A DNA stretch of 8,997 nt from Clostridia bacterium (GTDB lineage: Bacteria > Bacillota > Clostridia > Christensenellales > Aristaeellaceae), in assembly GCA_017469605.1 (NCBI GenBank), contig JAFUGB010000170.1, forward strand, positions 1 through 8,997, in the 5' to 3' direction. The stretch's first letter is position 1, and each line of letters begins with the position of its first letter. This document shows, piece by piece, positions 1 to 8,021 of the stretch. The notes beneath the pieces were generated by a model. It searched no databases, had not been told where the DNA came from, and worked only from the letters and a program-made list of their open reading frames with translations. The position numbers and the translations under genes are program-made.

Positions 1-3000
1 TACGTGTTCATATCGGATAACACCTATAAGCGCCAGAGCAAGGAATCTGACTTGGCGGAGCGCCAGGCGGTCATTGAAGCGCTGAGCCAAGCCTACCATA
101 CGGTGTGGCTGATCAAGGATGTGGAGAACGAAAGCTTTTCGCTGTACCGCGGGGATACCGAGGGCAATACCGCCCATGCCGCGCCCATCCGCGAAGCCCT
201 GGGGCAGCTGAAGTATTCCCAGGCCAAGGAATATTATATCCGCACCACCGTGGCGCCCACTGATCAGGAGCGGCTCCAAAAAGAATTGGAGCTCAGCCAT
301 ATCGCAGAAAAGCTTTCCCAAAAACCGCAGTATAACGTTAACTACCTGCGTGCTATGGACGACGGCAGCCAGCGGTATTTCCGCATCGAGTTTGCCAAGG
401 TGGATATGCCCGGCGGCAAAATGGGCGTGGTGTGCGGCTTCAAGGATGTGGACGACGACGTGCGCGAAGGCCAGGCCAAGCAAAAAGCGCTGCTGGAAGC
501 CAGGGAAACCGAAAAGGAGAACCGCCGCCTGATGCGCGAGGTGGAATCGGCCGAAAAGCTTGCCAACCTGATGGCCTCGGTGGCATCCCTGCTTTCCAAT
601 ATGCCGGCCATGAGCTTTTCCAAGGATGCCCAAACCGGCGTTTACCTGGCCTGCAACCAGGCGTTTGCCGATTATGCCCATAAATCGACCCCCGAAGGCG
701 TCGTTGGGCTCACCGATCACGAAATCTTTGATAAGGCGACGGCCGATCATTTTGTGGAGGACGACCGGAAGGCGCTTTCCATGGAAGAGCCCTATATTTT
801 CTTTGAGGATGTGCCTGACGCCACCGGTGCCGTTATCCGCAACCTGCAAACCACCAAGCTCAAGTTCATCGATGGCATGGGCCGCCTGTGCACCCTGGGC
901 ATGTGTGTGGATGTGACCGAGATGGCCCGGATCAAATCCGCCGAGGCCGAGGCCCGGGGCAAGCAGCAGGAATTGGAGCAGCGGCTGGCCCTGCAGGAGC
1001 AGCTGCTGAAAGAGAGCAGGCACCGGGACCAGCAGGAGAAGATGATCACGGCGCTGGCGGCCGATTACCGCAGCGTATACTATATTGAACTGGATAACAA
1101 CCGGGGTGTTTGCTACCAGGCGCATTCCGATGTGGATAACGGGTTCCGCGTGGGCGACCAGTTTGACTACCTTCAGAATTTTACCGACTACGCGAACAAA
1201 TACATTACCGAGCAGTACCTGGAGGAATTCCTCCGGTTCATCCAGCCCGACGCCATCCGCGAGGCGCTGAAAACCGAGCGCGTCATCTCCTACCGGTATA
1301 CGGTGCGCCGCCACGGCCGGGAATCCTATGAAATGATCCGGTTTGCCGGCGTCCGCCATCCCGAGGATCGGAACGACCATATTGTTCACAACGTGAGCGC
1401 GTGCTTTACCGATGTGGATTCCGAAACGCGCCGCACGCTGGAACAAAGCCAGGCGCTCAGCGACGCGCTGACCGTTGCCAAGGAAGCCAGCCAGGCCAAG
1501 ACGGCCTTCCTGTCCAATATGAGCCATGAGATCCGCACGCCCATGAACGCCATCATCGGGCTTAACAATATTGCCATGAACGCGCCTGAAACGCCGGCAA
1601 AAACCAGGGAATACCTGGTAAAGATGGGCGCTTCGGCCCAGCATCTGCTGAACATCATCAACGATATTCTGGATATGTCCCGCATCGAATCGGGCCGGAT
1701 GGTGATCAAAAGCGAGGAATTTTCGTTCTCCAAGGCGCTGGAGCAGGTCAATACCATCATCGGCGGCCAGTGCCGGGACAAGGGCCTGACATACGAATGC
1801 CGCATCCGCGGAAAAGTGGACGATTATTACATCGGTGACGATATGAAGCTGCGGCAGGTGCTGATCAATATCCTGGGCAACGCCGTAAAATTCACCCCCG
1901 AGGGCGGCTGCGTCAACTTTACCGTGGAGGAAGCCGCGCGCTACGACGGCAAAGCCACGCTGAAGTTCATTATCAGCGATACCGGCATCGGCATGAGCAA
2001 GGAATTCCTGCCCAAGCTGTTTGATACCTTCAGCCAGGAGAATACCGGCGCCACCAACAAATACGGCAGCACGGGCCTGGGCATGCCCATCACCAAGAGC
2101 ATTGTGGAGCTGATGAACGGCACCATCGCGGTGGAAAGCGAAAAGGGCGTGGGCACCACCTTTACGGTATCGGTCACTTTTACTGAATCCGGCCGCAAGG
2201 CCGAAGAAACCCGGGAAGACGATCTTCAGCCCCATGAAATGAACGTGCTGGTGATCGACGATGATCCCGTGGCCTGCGAGCATGCCAGGATCGTGCTGGG
2301 GCAGGTGGGCATCAACTGCGAATCGGCCGCCTCCGGCATGGAAGGGCTGGAAATGGTAAAGATGCGCCATGCCCGGCGCGAGCCCTATAACCTGATCCTG
2401 GTGGACTGGCGCATGCCTGAAATGGACGGCGTGCAGACTTCCCGCAGGATCCGGGAAGCGGTGGGCCAGGAAACGTCCATCATTATCCTGACCTCCTATA
2501 ATTGGGAGGATATCGCTGGCGAAGCCAAGGAAGCCGGCGTAGACAGCTTTGTGCGCAAGCCGCTGTTTGCCACCACGGTGATGGATGAGTTCAGGACGGC
2601 CTTCCGAAGCAAGAACAGCGCGATGCTGTACAGCCGCGCCGATCTGAAGGGCCGCCGGGTGCTGCTGGCCGAGGATATGGCGGTGAACGCCGAAATTATG
2701 ATGATGGTCCTGAGCATGCGGGAAATGCAGGTGGACCTGGCCGAAAACGGCAGGATTGCCGTGGAGCTGTTCGGCTCCCATCCGGCGGGCTACTATGACG
2801 CCATCCTGATGGATATGCGCATGCCTGAGATGGACGGCCTGGAGGCCACCCGCCTGATTCGCGCCATGGACCGGGAGGACGCCAAAACGATCCCCATCAT
2901 TGCCCTGACGGCCAACGCCTTTGACGAGGATGTGCAGCGCAGCATGCAGGCCGGGCTCAACGCGCACCTGAGCAAGCCCGTGGAGCCCGAAAACCTATAT

Positions 3001-3030
3001 GAAACCCTGGAAAGCCTGATCAAGGCATAA
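1..3030 (+). CDS. Hybrid sensor histidine kinase, PAS-PAS-PAS-HisKA-HATPase-REC-REC (5' partial)
   Basis: A multidomain phosphorelay kinase that autophosphorylates on histidine and passes phosphate to its own receivers. The frame is already open at base 1; the GTG at 4 has no visible ribosome binding site, so the true start is probably upstream (residue numbers below count from that GTG). Three PAS-like regions lie at about 20-155, 190-312 and 347-480, joined by charged coiled-coil linkers. The HisKA H-box has His508 (motif SHEIRTPMN). The ATPase has an N-box with N622 and N626, G1 box DTGIGM at 659-664 and G2 box GLGM at 691-694. Receiver 1 has acidic residues D752/D753, phosphoacceptor D801, T830 and K852; receiver 2 has E890/D891, D937 and K991, so both look active. 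No membrane segment and no HPt domain are seen, so it is probably cytosolic and must hand phosphate to a separate HPt or regulator. The input signal is not identifiable. Confidence 0.93.
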   Translation, partial: YVFISDNTYKRQSKESDLAERQAVIEALSQAYHTVWLIKDVENESFSLYRGDTEGNTAHAAPIREALGQLKYSQAKEYYIRTTVAPTDQERLQKELELSHIAEKLSQKPQYNVNYLRAMDDGSQRYFRIEFAKVDMPGGKMGVVCGFKDVDDDVREGQAKQKALLEARETEKENRRLMREVESAEKLANLMASVASLLSNMPAMSFSKDAQTGVYLACNQAFADYAHKSTPEGVVGLTDHEIFDKATADHFVEDDRKALSMEEPYIFFEDVPDATGAVIRNLQTTKLKFIDGMGRLCTLGMCVDVTEMARIKSAEAEARGKQQELEQRLALQEQLLKESRHRDQQEKMITALAADYRSVYYIELDNNRGVCYQAHSDVDNGFRVGDQFDYLQNFTDYANKYITEQYLEEFLRFIQPDAIREALKTERVISYRYTVRRHGRESYEMIRFAGVRHPEDRNDHIVHNVSACFTDVDSETRRTLEQSQALSDALTVAKEASQAKTAFLSNMSHEIRTPMNAIIGLNNIAMNAPETPAKTREYLVKMGASAQHLLNIINDILDMSRIESGRMVIKSEEFSFSKALEQVNTIIGGQCRDKGLTYECRIRGKVDDYYIGDDMKLRQVLINILGNAVKFTPEGGCVNFTVEEAARYDGKATLKFIISDTGIGMSKEFLPKLFDTFSQENTGATNKYGSTGLGMPITKSIVELMNGTIAVESEKGVGTTFTVSVTFTESGRKAEETREDDLQPHEMNVLVIDDDPVACEHARIVLGQVGINCESAASGMEGLEMVKMRHARREPYNLILVDWRMPEMDGVQTSRRIREAVGQETSIIILTSYNWEDIAGEAKEAGVDSFVRKPLFATTVMDEFRTAFRSKNSAMLYSRADLKGRRVLLAEDMAVNAEIMMMVLSMREMQVDLAENGRIAVELFGSHPAGYYDAILMDMRMPEMDGLEATRLIRAMDREDAKTIPIIALTANAFDEDVQRSMQAGLNAHLSKPVEPENLYETLESLIKA

Positions 3031-3051
3031 CCGATCACCTTGGGCCAGGCG

Positions 3052-4722
3052 TCAATTGATCCAGCCCAGCTGGCAGGCCATGCCGACCACCGCCACATCG
3101 GCCTTTTTCACATAGCCGAAGGTGCTGTTCATATCCATGAACCAGCGAAGCTCTCCCTGGGGGATGGCCACATAGTACCAGCTGCCGTCCTCCAATACCA
3201 CGTGCATCCTGGTGCCCGCGGGCAGCGTTTGTACTGTGCCGTCCAGCAGGCCGGTTCCCTTTTTGAGGGGAACCTCTTTTTTTGTTTTGGCCACGGGCAG
3301 CGGCGGGCTGGTGGAAGGATCGCCCTGCGTATATACGGAGGCCACGTAACCGCTCAGGGGCCCCAGCTGTGTGTGGATCCAGGCCCAGGGCTCGCCGGGC
3401 AGCGTATCCAGCACCGGCAGCAGCGCCCCGGCCTTGATCATCCCCAAATCCTTGGAACGGCTGGAGGTCTGGGACCGCAGGTGCACATCGCCCGCCATGG
3501 CCAGGCTTCCGCTTTCCAGCGCCAGGGGAAGTAGGCGCACGGACTGGGCTTCCTCCAGCGTGGTGGGAAAATCGTTGATATCCACCGCGCCCAGGTAGGC
3601 CGGGTATTGGGCGTCCGCCGTCCATTGCTCGGGCGTATCGCCCAATTGCCCCACATAGATCCGCCAGCCGTCCGGCAGGATGCGCGTCACCTGCCGGGCG
3701 GCCGAGTCCACGCGGATGTATTCCTCGATCCTGCAATACAGGCTGGGGGTAAAGGTTCGGTCCCCATTCATCAGATAGGTGGAGGGGACTACGGCAAACT
3801 GCGCCGTTTCGTGATCGTTCAGGGTATAGTTCAGGTAGAAGCGGACGCCGGTATCGCAGGTGATGGTCAGCTCGCCCTGGGCATACAGCGCGTTTTCGCC
3901 CAGCGGCATCACTTCCCATTCGCCGCTGCGATGGCACAGCAGCACCAGCAGCCGTTTGCCCGGCTTTTCAAAGGCCGCCAGGCCCCTGGTGTCGGGCAGG
4001 GTATCGTATGCCTTTAAGCAGCCGCACAGCAGCTCCCAGCCATCCAGCATGGGATGGGAGAAAGCCTGCTTCAGCTCCTGGGGCGCTTCCCGGTAAAAGG
4101 TGACAGCGTACGCGTCGCTGCCGGGAATGTCCACCCGGCGGATGCCCGCGGAAGGCGCCTGAGCCTCGGGCAGCGCCAGGCCATATTCGGCCAATACGCT
4201 GTCCCGCCATTCGGTCAGCGCCGCGGGCCATAGGGCGTTTGGGCCGTAGCAGCTTTCAAAGAAGGCGCATACCGCCTGGGCGGGCGTGCTGTTTTCATCG
4301 GAAAGCACGCTGAGCAGGGACATTTGCGGGCGGATGCCCTGCTCCTGGCAATGGGCCTGCAGGGCCGCCTTGCTTTCCGGGCTCCAGCGGTTCAGCCAGC
4401 CCGCCTGCCGAATGCCGTTCAGCGCGGCGCGTACCGTGCCTTCGCCGGGATAATAGCCCACGCCGGTCTGAAAGGGCGTGATCATGTCTGTCCAGCCGTT
4501 TTGATCGTAGCGCAGCGTGTATTTCCAGCCTGGTTGCGTCTCCGGCCAGCAGGTCACCGTGCCCTCTCCGTCGTCCTCATATTGAAAGGCCTGGGCTTCC
4601 TCGTAGGAATAGCCGTATATCTCGGTGAGCATGTCCTCCGTCCACTGCAGCGGGCCCGGCTCGGCAAGGGCACAGCCGCAGAGCAGGCACAGCGCCAGCA
4701 GGAGGGTCAATAGCTTTTTCAT
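3052..4722 (-). CDS. Exported protein with two C-terminal SH3-like domains, N-terminal part unknown
   Basis: A 556-residue protein, last gene of the minus-strand cluster. The N-terminus (MKKLLTLLLALCLLCGCALA) is a signal peptide. It could be a lipoprotein signal cut before Cys17 (L-C-G-C) or a signal peptidase I site after Ala20 (A-L-A). Residues 21-400 are not recognised; they are rich in aromatic residues and contain several scattered cysteines. Residues about 409-463 look like a bacterial SH3 domain (VHLRSQTSS start, WAWIHTQLGPLSGYV end). A Pro/Lys/Ser/Thr linker follows, and about 484-545 form a second SH3-like unit (LPAGTRMHVVLEDGSWYYV, then FGYVKKADV). Such domains usually bind cell wall or ligands outside the membrane; function here is inference. 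AAGGAG lies 7 nt before the ATG. A 133-bp gap separates it from the preceding gene, so separate transcription is possible. Confidence 0.88.
   Translation of the reverse strand: MKKLLTLLLALCLLCGCALAEPGPLQWTEDMLTEIYGYSYEEAQAFQYEDDGEGTVTCWPETQPGWKYTLRYDQNGWTDMITPFQTGVGYYPGEGTVRAALNGIRQAGWLNRWSPESKAALQAHCQEQGIRPQMSLLSVLSDENSTPAQAVCAFFESCYGPNALWPAALTEWRDSVLAEYGLALPEAQAPSAGIRRVDIPGSDAYAVTFYREAPQELKQAFSHPMLDGWELLCGCLKAYDTLPDTRGLAAFEKPGKRLLVLLCHRSGEWEVMPLGENALYAQGELTITCDTGVRFYLNYTLNDHETAQFAVVPSTYLMNGDRTFTPSLYCRIEEYIRVDSAARQVTRILPDGWRIYVGQLGDTPEQWTADAQYPAYLGAVDINDFPTTLEEAQSVRLLPLALESGSLAMAGDVHLRSQTSSRSKDLGMIKAGALLPVLDTLPGEPWAWIHTQLGPLSGYVASVYTQGDPSTSPPLPVAKTKKEVPLKKGTGLLDGTVQTLPAGTRMHVVLEDGSWYYVAIPQGELRWFMDMNSTFGYVKKADVAVVGMACQLGWIN
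3253..3288 (+). terminator. Plus-strand intrinsic terminator inside the SH3-domain gene
   Basis: The plus strand reads GGTTCCC (3253-3259), an eight-base loop, GGGAACC (3268-3274), then TCTTTTTTTGTTTT. Seven perfect pairs plus a long T run make a classical intrinsic terminator for rightward transcripts. It lies about 220 bp past the kinase stop codon, within the antisense coding sequence of the convergent gene (its linker between the two SH3-like domains). No other terminator was seen after the kinase. On the minus strand the hairpin has an A run before it and no T run after it, so it should not end transcription of its own gene. Confidence 0.72.
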
Positions 4723-4855
4723 GGCGTTTCTCCTTATTTTATCTTAATGTCCGGTTCGCTGACCGCGGGAAGGGATCCGGAAGAAATGCATCGGCGGCTG
4801 TCGGGCAATCAACCGTTCCGGCGGGAATAAAACCGGCATGCTTTTTATGTCCTTT
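4723..4855 (-). other. 133-bp spacer before the SH3-domain gene
   Basis: This holds the ribosome binding site AAGGAG (4730-4735) of the downstream gene and otherwise no clear gene, terminator or strong promoter. An AT-rich stretch near 4731-4745 could resemble a -10 element, but no -35 partner is visible and it lies too close to the start codon. Whether the last gene belongs to the same transcript is therefore open. Confidence 0.5.
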
Positions 4856-5431
4856 TTAGCCCACTGGTTTTGTGCAGCGAACGCCGCATATGCTGCCGTC
4901 ATGGGCATACACGCCGACGGTTCGGAGCACGTTTTCATCAGCGGTTCCATCATAGCACAGAAAACTGATTTCCCAGACCGGATTTTGGGGATCGGCAGTG
5001 ATGTAGGAAAACATGGGCCAGTAATGGCTTAAATTATCCATTGTCAGCCTAAAGCACGTCTCCGCCGCCACGCAGGCCAGCATGTAGGCTTCCTCCCGGC
5101 CGATGGACTGATCATCCGGCAGGCCCACCGCCCAGGTATATGCGCCAACATCCGCATAAATCCGTTCGGGCACCTCTCCAAGCTGCAGGTACTGCTTGTA
5201 CTGGCATTCCAGCGTATTGGCTTCATTGGCCTCCTTAATCGGGGAGCCTTCGGCCAGCTCCTGTACCCGCTGCCACAGCGCTTCGTGCTGCGCGCGCCTT
5301 TCGTCAATGGTTTCAAGCACATATTCGCCGGGCTGCCAGTACTGATCATAAAGCGTTTTCGCGCCGGCCCAAGTGCAGGACAGGCAGAGAAGAAGCAATA
5401 CGGCGATCCAACGCAAAAGTGTTTTTTTCAT
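4856..5431 (-). CDS. Small secreted protein with possible PepSY-like C-terminal module
   Basis: A 191-residue exported protein of unknown function. An ATG two codons further upstream (5437) is only 1 nt from AGAGGAG, whereas the ATG at 5431 is 7 nt away and begins MKKT, so 5431 is chosen. The signal peptide is a Lys/Arg start, a Leu-rich core and a likely cut after A-G-A (residue 24). No convincing lipobox is present. Residues 25-75 look helical and charged (ETIDERRAQHEALWQRVQEL). From about residue 109 the pattern SIGREEAYMLACVAAET, then DNLS, then a Pro-x-x-x-W-E-I-S-F strand and a YAHDGSI turn resembles a PepSY-like helix-plus-sheet module. The assignment is by eye and uncertain. It begins 21 bp after the stop of the propeller-like gene, so the two are very probably cotranscribed. 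Confidence 0.85.
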   Translation of the reverse strand: MKKTLLRWIAVLLLLCLSCTWAGAKTLYDQYWQPGEYVLETIDERRAQHEALWQRVQELAEGSPIKEANEANTLECQYKQYLQLGEVPERIYADVGAYTWAVGLPDDQSIGREEAYMLACVAAETCFRLTMDNLSHYWPMFSYITADPQNPVWEISFLCYDGTADENVLRTVGVYAHDGSICGVRCTKPVG

Positions 5432-5438
5432 GATCATG

Positions 5439-5445
5439 CTCCTCT
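5439..5445 (-). promoter_or_regulatory. Ribosome binding site that decides the start of the small secreted protein
   Basis: AGAGGAG on the minus strand. Two in-frame ATGs follow, at 1 nt (5437) and 7 nt (5431). Only the second has usable spacing, so the protein starts MKKT. Confidence 0.85.
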
Positions 5446-5452
5446 TTGTTGG

Positions 5453-6403
5453 TCATTCCAGCGGAATGAAGCGGGGATCCTCCTCTATGAGGGGCGCGTA
5501 ATATACCTCCCCGTCCACCACAGGGAAGCCGTTGCCGGGCACAAAGGCCTTATAGATGTGCTCGTCCAGCAATTGGCCGTTCATATCGATTTCCCGCCGC
5601 GTTACCGGGCCGCCGCGATGATGGCCCACGACGGTAAATCCCGCCCGGGAAGGGATCAGCCGGGATGCGCGGCATTCGGCGGGAACTTGCCATAAAAGGC
5701 TGCCCGAGGCCGAATAACAATACAGGGTGCTGGCGTTGTTATCCGTTCCGGCGATCAGCACATTGCCCCAGGGCGTGGCGCACAGGGGCCCCAAAATGTT
5801 TTCCATGCCGCCGGCCAGGGCCAGGGGTTCGGAGCAGCCGCCGTTTGCATCCACGGCCATCAGGTAAAAATAGCCGCGGTATTCGCCCTTTTCGTTGGGC
5901 AGGGTAACTACCAGGTAATCGGAGCCGTTCCAGCGGTCGGCAAGGTACAGCCCGCCCACCCGGGGCAGCAGCGTGGTTTCCTCCCCGGTTTTCCAGTTGA
6001 AGCGGCACAGCCGAGAATCATCCCTGGTATGGTAGTATACGTGGCTGTCCAGGGGCCGGTGGATGATCACGGCGTATTCGGGCAGCGCCACGGCGGGCTG
6101 CACCGTTTTATCCTGGATGGGCACCACGGTATAGCCCGTGCCTGTTTTGCAAATGAGGGTGAAGGTTTGGGGATCGGCGTAATCGATCTGCCAAATATCG
6201 CTGTATTCCCGGGGAAGGTCAATGCTGTAATCGCCCAGCGCGCTGAACACCTTCAGCGCATTGTCCTCCGGAATATGGTAGAGGATGGTGCCGTCGTCGG
6301 CCATATAGTTGGTCACGCTGGGAAAGCCCGCTCCGAAGATTTCATCGGCCCGGGCGCTGGCCGCCAGCAGGCACAGCAGCAGGCATAAACATAGTTTTTT
6401 CAT
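5453..6403 (-). CDS. Secreted protein, probable beta-propeller-like fold, function unknown
   Basis: A 316-residue exported protein. The signal peptide MKKLCLCLLLCLLAASARA ends with A-R-A, giving a likely signal peptidase I cut before Asp20. The mature part is beta-rich, with repeated stretches of alternating hydrophobics ending in Asp/Gly turns: about 38-55, 120-146, 162-190, 212-240 and 254-280 (for example ASTLYCYSASGSLLWQVP and SRLCRFNWKTGEETTLL). This is the look of PQQ/WD-type propeller blades or of solute-binding 'readout' proteins with a propeller fold, but no family signature is certain. No catalytic motif is seen. It starts 10 bp after the stop of the M56 protease gene. The protease stop codon forms part of its ribosome binding site, which indicates cotranscription and translational coupling. 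Confidence 0.87.
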   Translation of the reverse strand: MKKLCLCLLLCLLAASARADEIFGAGFPSVTNYMADDGTILYHIPEDNALKVFSALGDYSIDLPREYSDIWQIDYADPQTFTLICKTGTGYTVVPIQDKTVQPAVALPEYAVIIHRPLDSHVYYHTRDDSRLCRFNWKTGEETTLLPRVGGLYLADRWNGSDYLVVTLPNEKGEYRGYFYLMAVDANGGCSEPLALAGGMENILGPLCATPWGNVLIAGTDNNASTLYCYSASGSLLWQVPAECRASRLIPSRAGFTVVGHHRGGPVTRREIDMNGQLLDEHIYKAFVPGNGFPVVDGEVYYAPLIEEDPRFIPLE

Positions 6404-6409
6404 GGTTTT

Positions 6410-6416
6410 CTCCTTA
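6410..6416 (-). promoter_or_regulatory. Ribosome binding site overlapping the M56 stop codon
   Basis: TAAGGAG on the minus strand: the TAA is the stop codon of the M56 protease gene and the AAGGAG lies 6 nt before the ATG of the propeller-like gene. Ribosomes ending the protease would uncover or reuse this site, which favours coupled translation. Confidence 0.85.
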
Positions 6417-8021
6417 GCCGTTGCCGTCCAGGCTGCCGTGACGGATATCGTAGTAGACCACCCTTGTTTCAGGGGCGATGAGCACGCTCAGGTAGGCCGT
6501 GACATCGTATCCGTAAGCCCGGGCCTCCTCGCCGCGCCAGAAGGTGACGTCGATGATGCGCTTGCCGTCCATCCAGGCTTCGTTGGCAAACTGGTATATG
6601 CCGCAGATTTCAGCCGCTTCGGGATAGATCTGGGCAATGAACTGCCGAAGGTCGCCCGCCAGGTTTTCCTGCTCCTCCGCCGTCAGCGAGGTTTCACAGG
6701 CGCTCCAGCTGTCGGGGCCGTCAACAGGCGCGCTGATCGATTTCACATTGCCCGCCCGGTCAAAATACATTTCAAACACAGGGATGCTGCCGCCGGCCAA
6801 GGCGTACACGCAGCATTCATCGGGATCGTCGGCGGCCGTTTCCACATGCCAGCTCAGGTCATTTTCGCTGACCTTTAAGCCGTCCAGCGCCAATACGGCC
6901 TTGCCGTAATCGATGGCTTCCTGCTCGTTGGTGATGGCGGTGCGGCTGATGGCGCGCTGGCTGGGGAAAAGCCGGGGAACCGCACGCACCTCCCCGGTGG
7001 CAAAGGCGCCCACCAAGCACATGCAGGCCAGCGCCATAAAGGATACGCTGAGCCAGCGCAGCACGCCCCGGCCCTGCAAAATGGTGGTGACGCGGGTTTT
7101 CAAGCGCCTGCCGGTCATGGTCATGCCGGTGGCCAGCACCGCCATGCCGGGGGTGTTGCGCCGGGCGGCGGCCAGCACCAGCACGTTGGCGTAGGCCCGC
7201 TTTTCCTCATATTCCATGGGGGCGATCACCCGGTCGTCGCAGCGCAGCTCGCTGTCGGTGCGGCTCATGGCGGCGGCTATCCACACCAGGGGATTGAACC
7301 AGTGCAGCGCGCAGCAGGCAAGCCGCAGCACGCCCCACAGATGGTCGCCGTTTTTGAGATGGCAAACCTCGTGGGTGAGCACATGGATCACATCCTGGGG
7401 CGCGGCCGTCAGCGGCAGGGCAATGCAGGGCTTGATCACGCCCACCAGGCAGGCGCTGGGCAGCGGATCGGTAAAATACACCGGCACGGGTCGGACGCCG
7501 CGCTTTGCGCACAGATCGTTATACTGCTCCAGCAGTTTCCCGCTGATGGGCTCAATGCGCCCGGCCCGCAGCTTCAGCCGGAAGCGGACGTTGCAGAAAA
7601 CGCTCCATACGATCACCGCGAGCACGCCGGCGATATAGACTTTGGCCAGGGTGATGGGCAGCCTGGCGCTTTCCATGTCCCAGGCCAGGCTGATGGCCCG
7701 GTTGCCTGCGGCAATATGGTTGCCGTTCCACAGCTGGTAGCCCACGTCGGAAATGGCGTCGGTGAGCCGCACCTTTACCTGACCTGGGATGGGACGGATG
7801 GCCTGGTCCATGGCAAAGGGCGATCGGATGGCGTTGATCAAAGGATTGGGCAGCGACAGCGGCAGCAAAAGCCTTACGGCCACCAGCAGCCAGCCAAAGC
7901 ACAGGGCGGCATTGCCCAGCTGCCTGCGCAGAAACTTTCGCAGCAGCATCATGAGCACAATGGCGATGCTGGCCATGATATTGGCTTCGATCAGGAAGTT
8001 GTATATCAGCGCGGTACGCAT
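6414..8021 (-). CDS. M56-family (BlaR1-type) membrane metalloprotease and signal transducer, PepSY-like outer domain
   Basis: A 535-residue homologue of the BlaR1/MecR1 transducers that sense a signal outside the membrane and cause inactivation of a BlaI-type repressor. Membrane segments are visible at about 4-27, 35-57, 124-146 and 322-342. The cytosolic zinc-protease loop between the third and fourth carries H217-E218-V-C-H221, the M56-typical HWFNPLVW (240-247) and E258 in SELRCDD as probable third zinc ligand, so the protease looks intact. The outer C-terminal part (343-535) lacks the Ser-x-x-Lys/Lys-Thr-Gly penicillin-binding signature of BlaR1. It instead starts AITNEQEAIDYGKAVLAL and resembles PepSY-type modules (by-eye call). 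It follows the repressor gene by 73 bp. AGGAG lies 8 nt before the ATG. Ligand unknown. Confidence 0.93.
   Translation of the reverse strand: MRTALIYNFLIEANIMASIAIVLMMLLRKFLRRQLGNAALCFGWLLVAVRLLLPLSLPNPLINAIRSPFAMDQAIRPIPGQVKVRLTDAISDVGYQLWNGNHIAAGNRAISLAWDMESARLPITLAKVYIAGVLAVIVWSVFCNVRFRLKLRAGRIEPISGKLLEQYNDLCAKRGVRPVPVYFTDPLPSACLVGVIKPCIALPLTAAPQDVIHVLTHEVCHLKNGDHLWGVLRLACCALHWFNPLVWIAAAMSRTDSELRCDDRVIAPMEYEEKRAYANVLVLAAARRNTPGMAVLATGMTMTGRRLKTRVTTILQGRGVLRWLSVSFMALACMCLVGAFATGEVRAVPRLFPSQRAISRTAITNEQEAIDYGKAVLALDGLKVSENDLSWHVETAADDPDECCVYALAGGSIPVFEMYFDRAGNVKSISAPVDGPDSWSACETSLTAEEQENLAGDLRQFIAQIYPEAAEICGIYQFANEAWMDGKRIIDVTFWRGEEARAYGYDVTAYLSVLIAPETRVVYYDIRHGSLDGNG

Noticed and set aside
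3061..3073. CCAGC-CCA-GCTGG hairpin near the convergent stop codons as a terminator
   Set aside because: Only five pairs and no T run on either strand.
3035..3937. A 300-codon open frame on the minus strand inside the SH3-domain gene
   Set aside because: Arg/Gly/Pro-rich out-of-frame shadow of a GC-rich gene; no ribosome binding site, and the overlapping frame has a signal peptide and recognisable domains.
4744..4953. A 69-codon minus-strand open frame in the gap before the SH3-domain gene
   Set aside because: Overlaps the end of the small secreted protein in another frame, has no good ribosome binding site and no recognisable sequence pattern.
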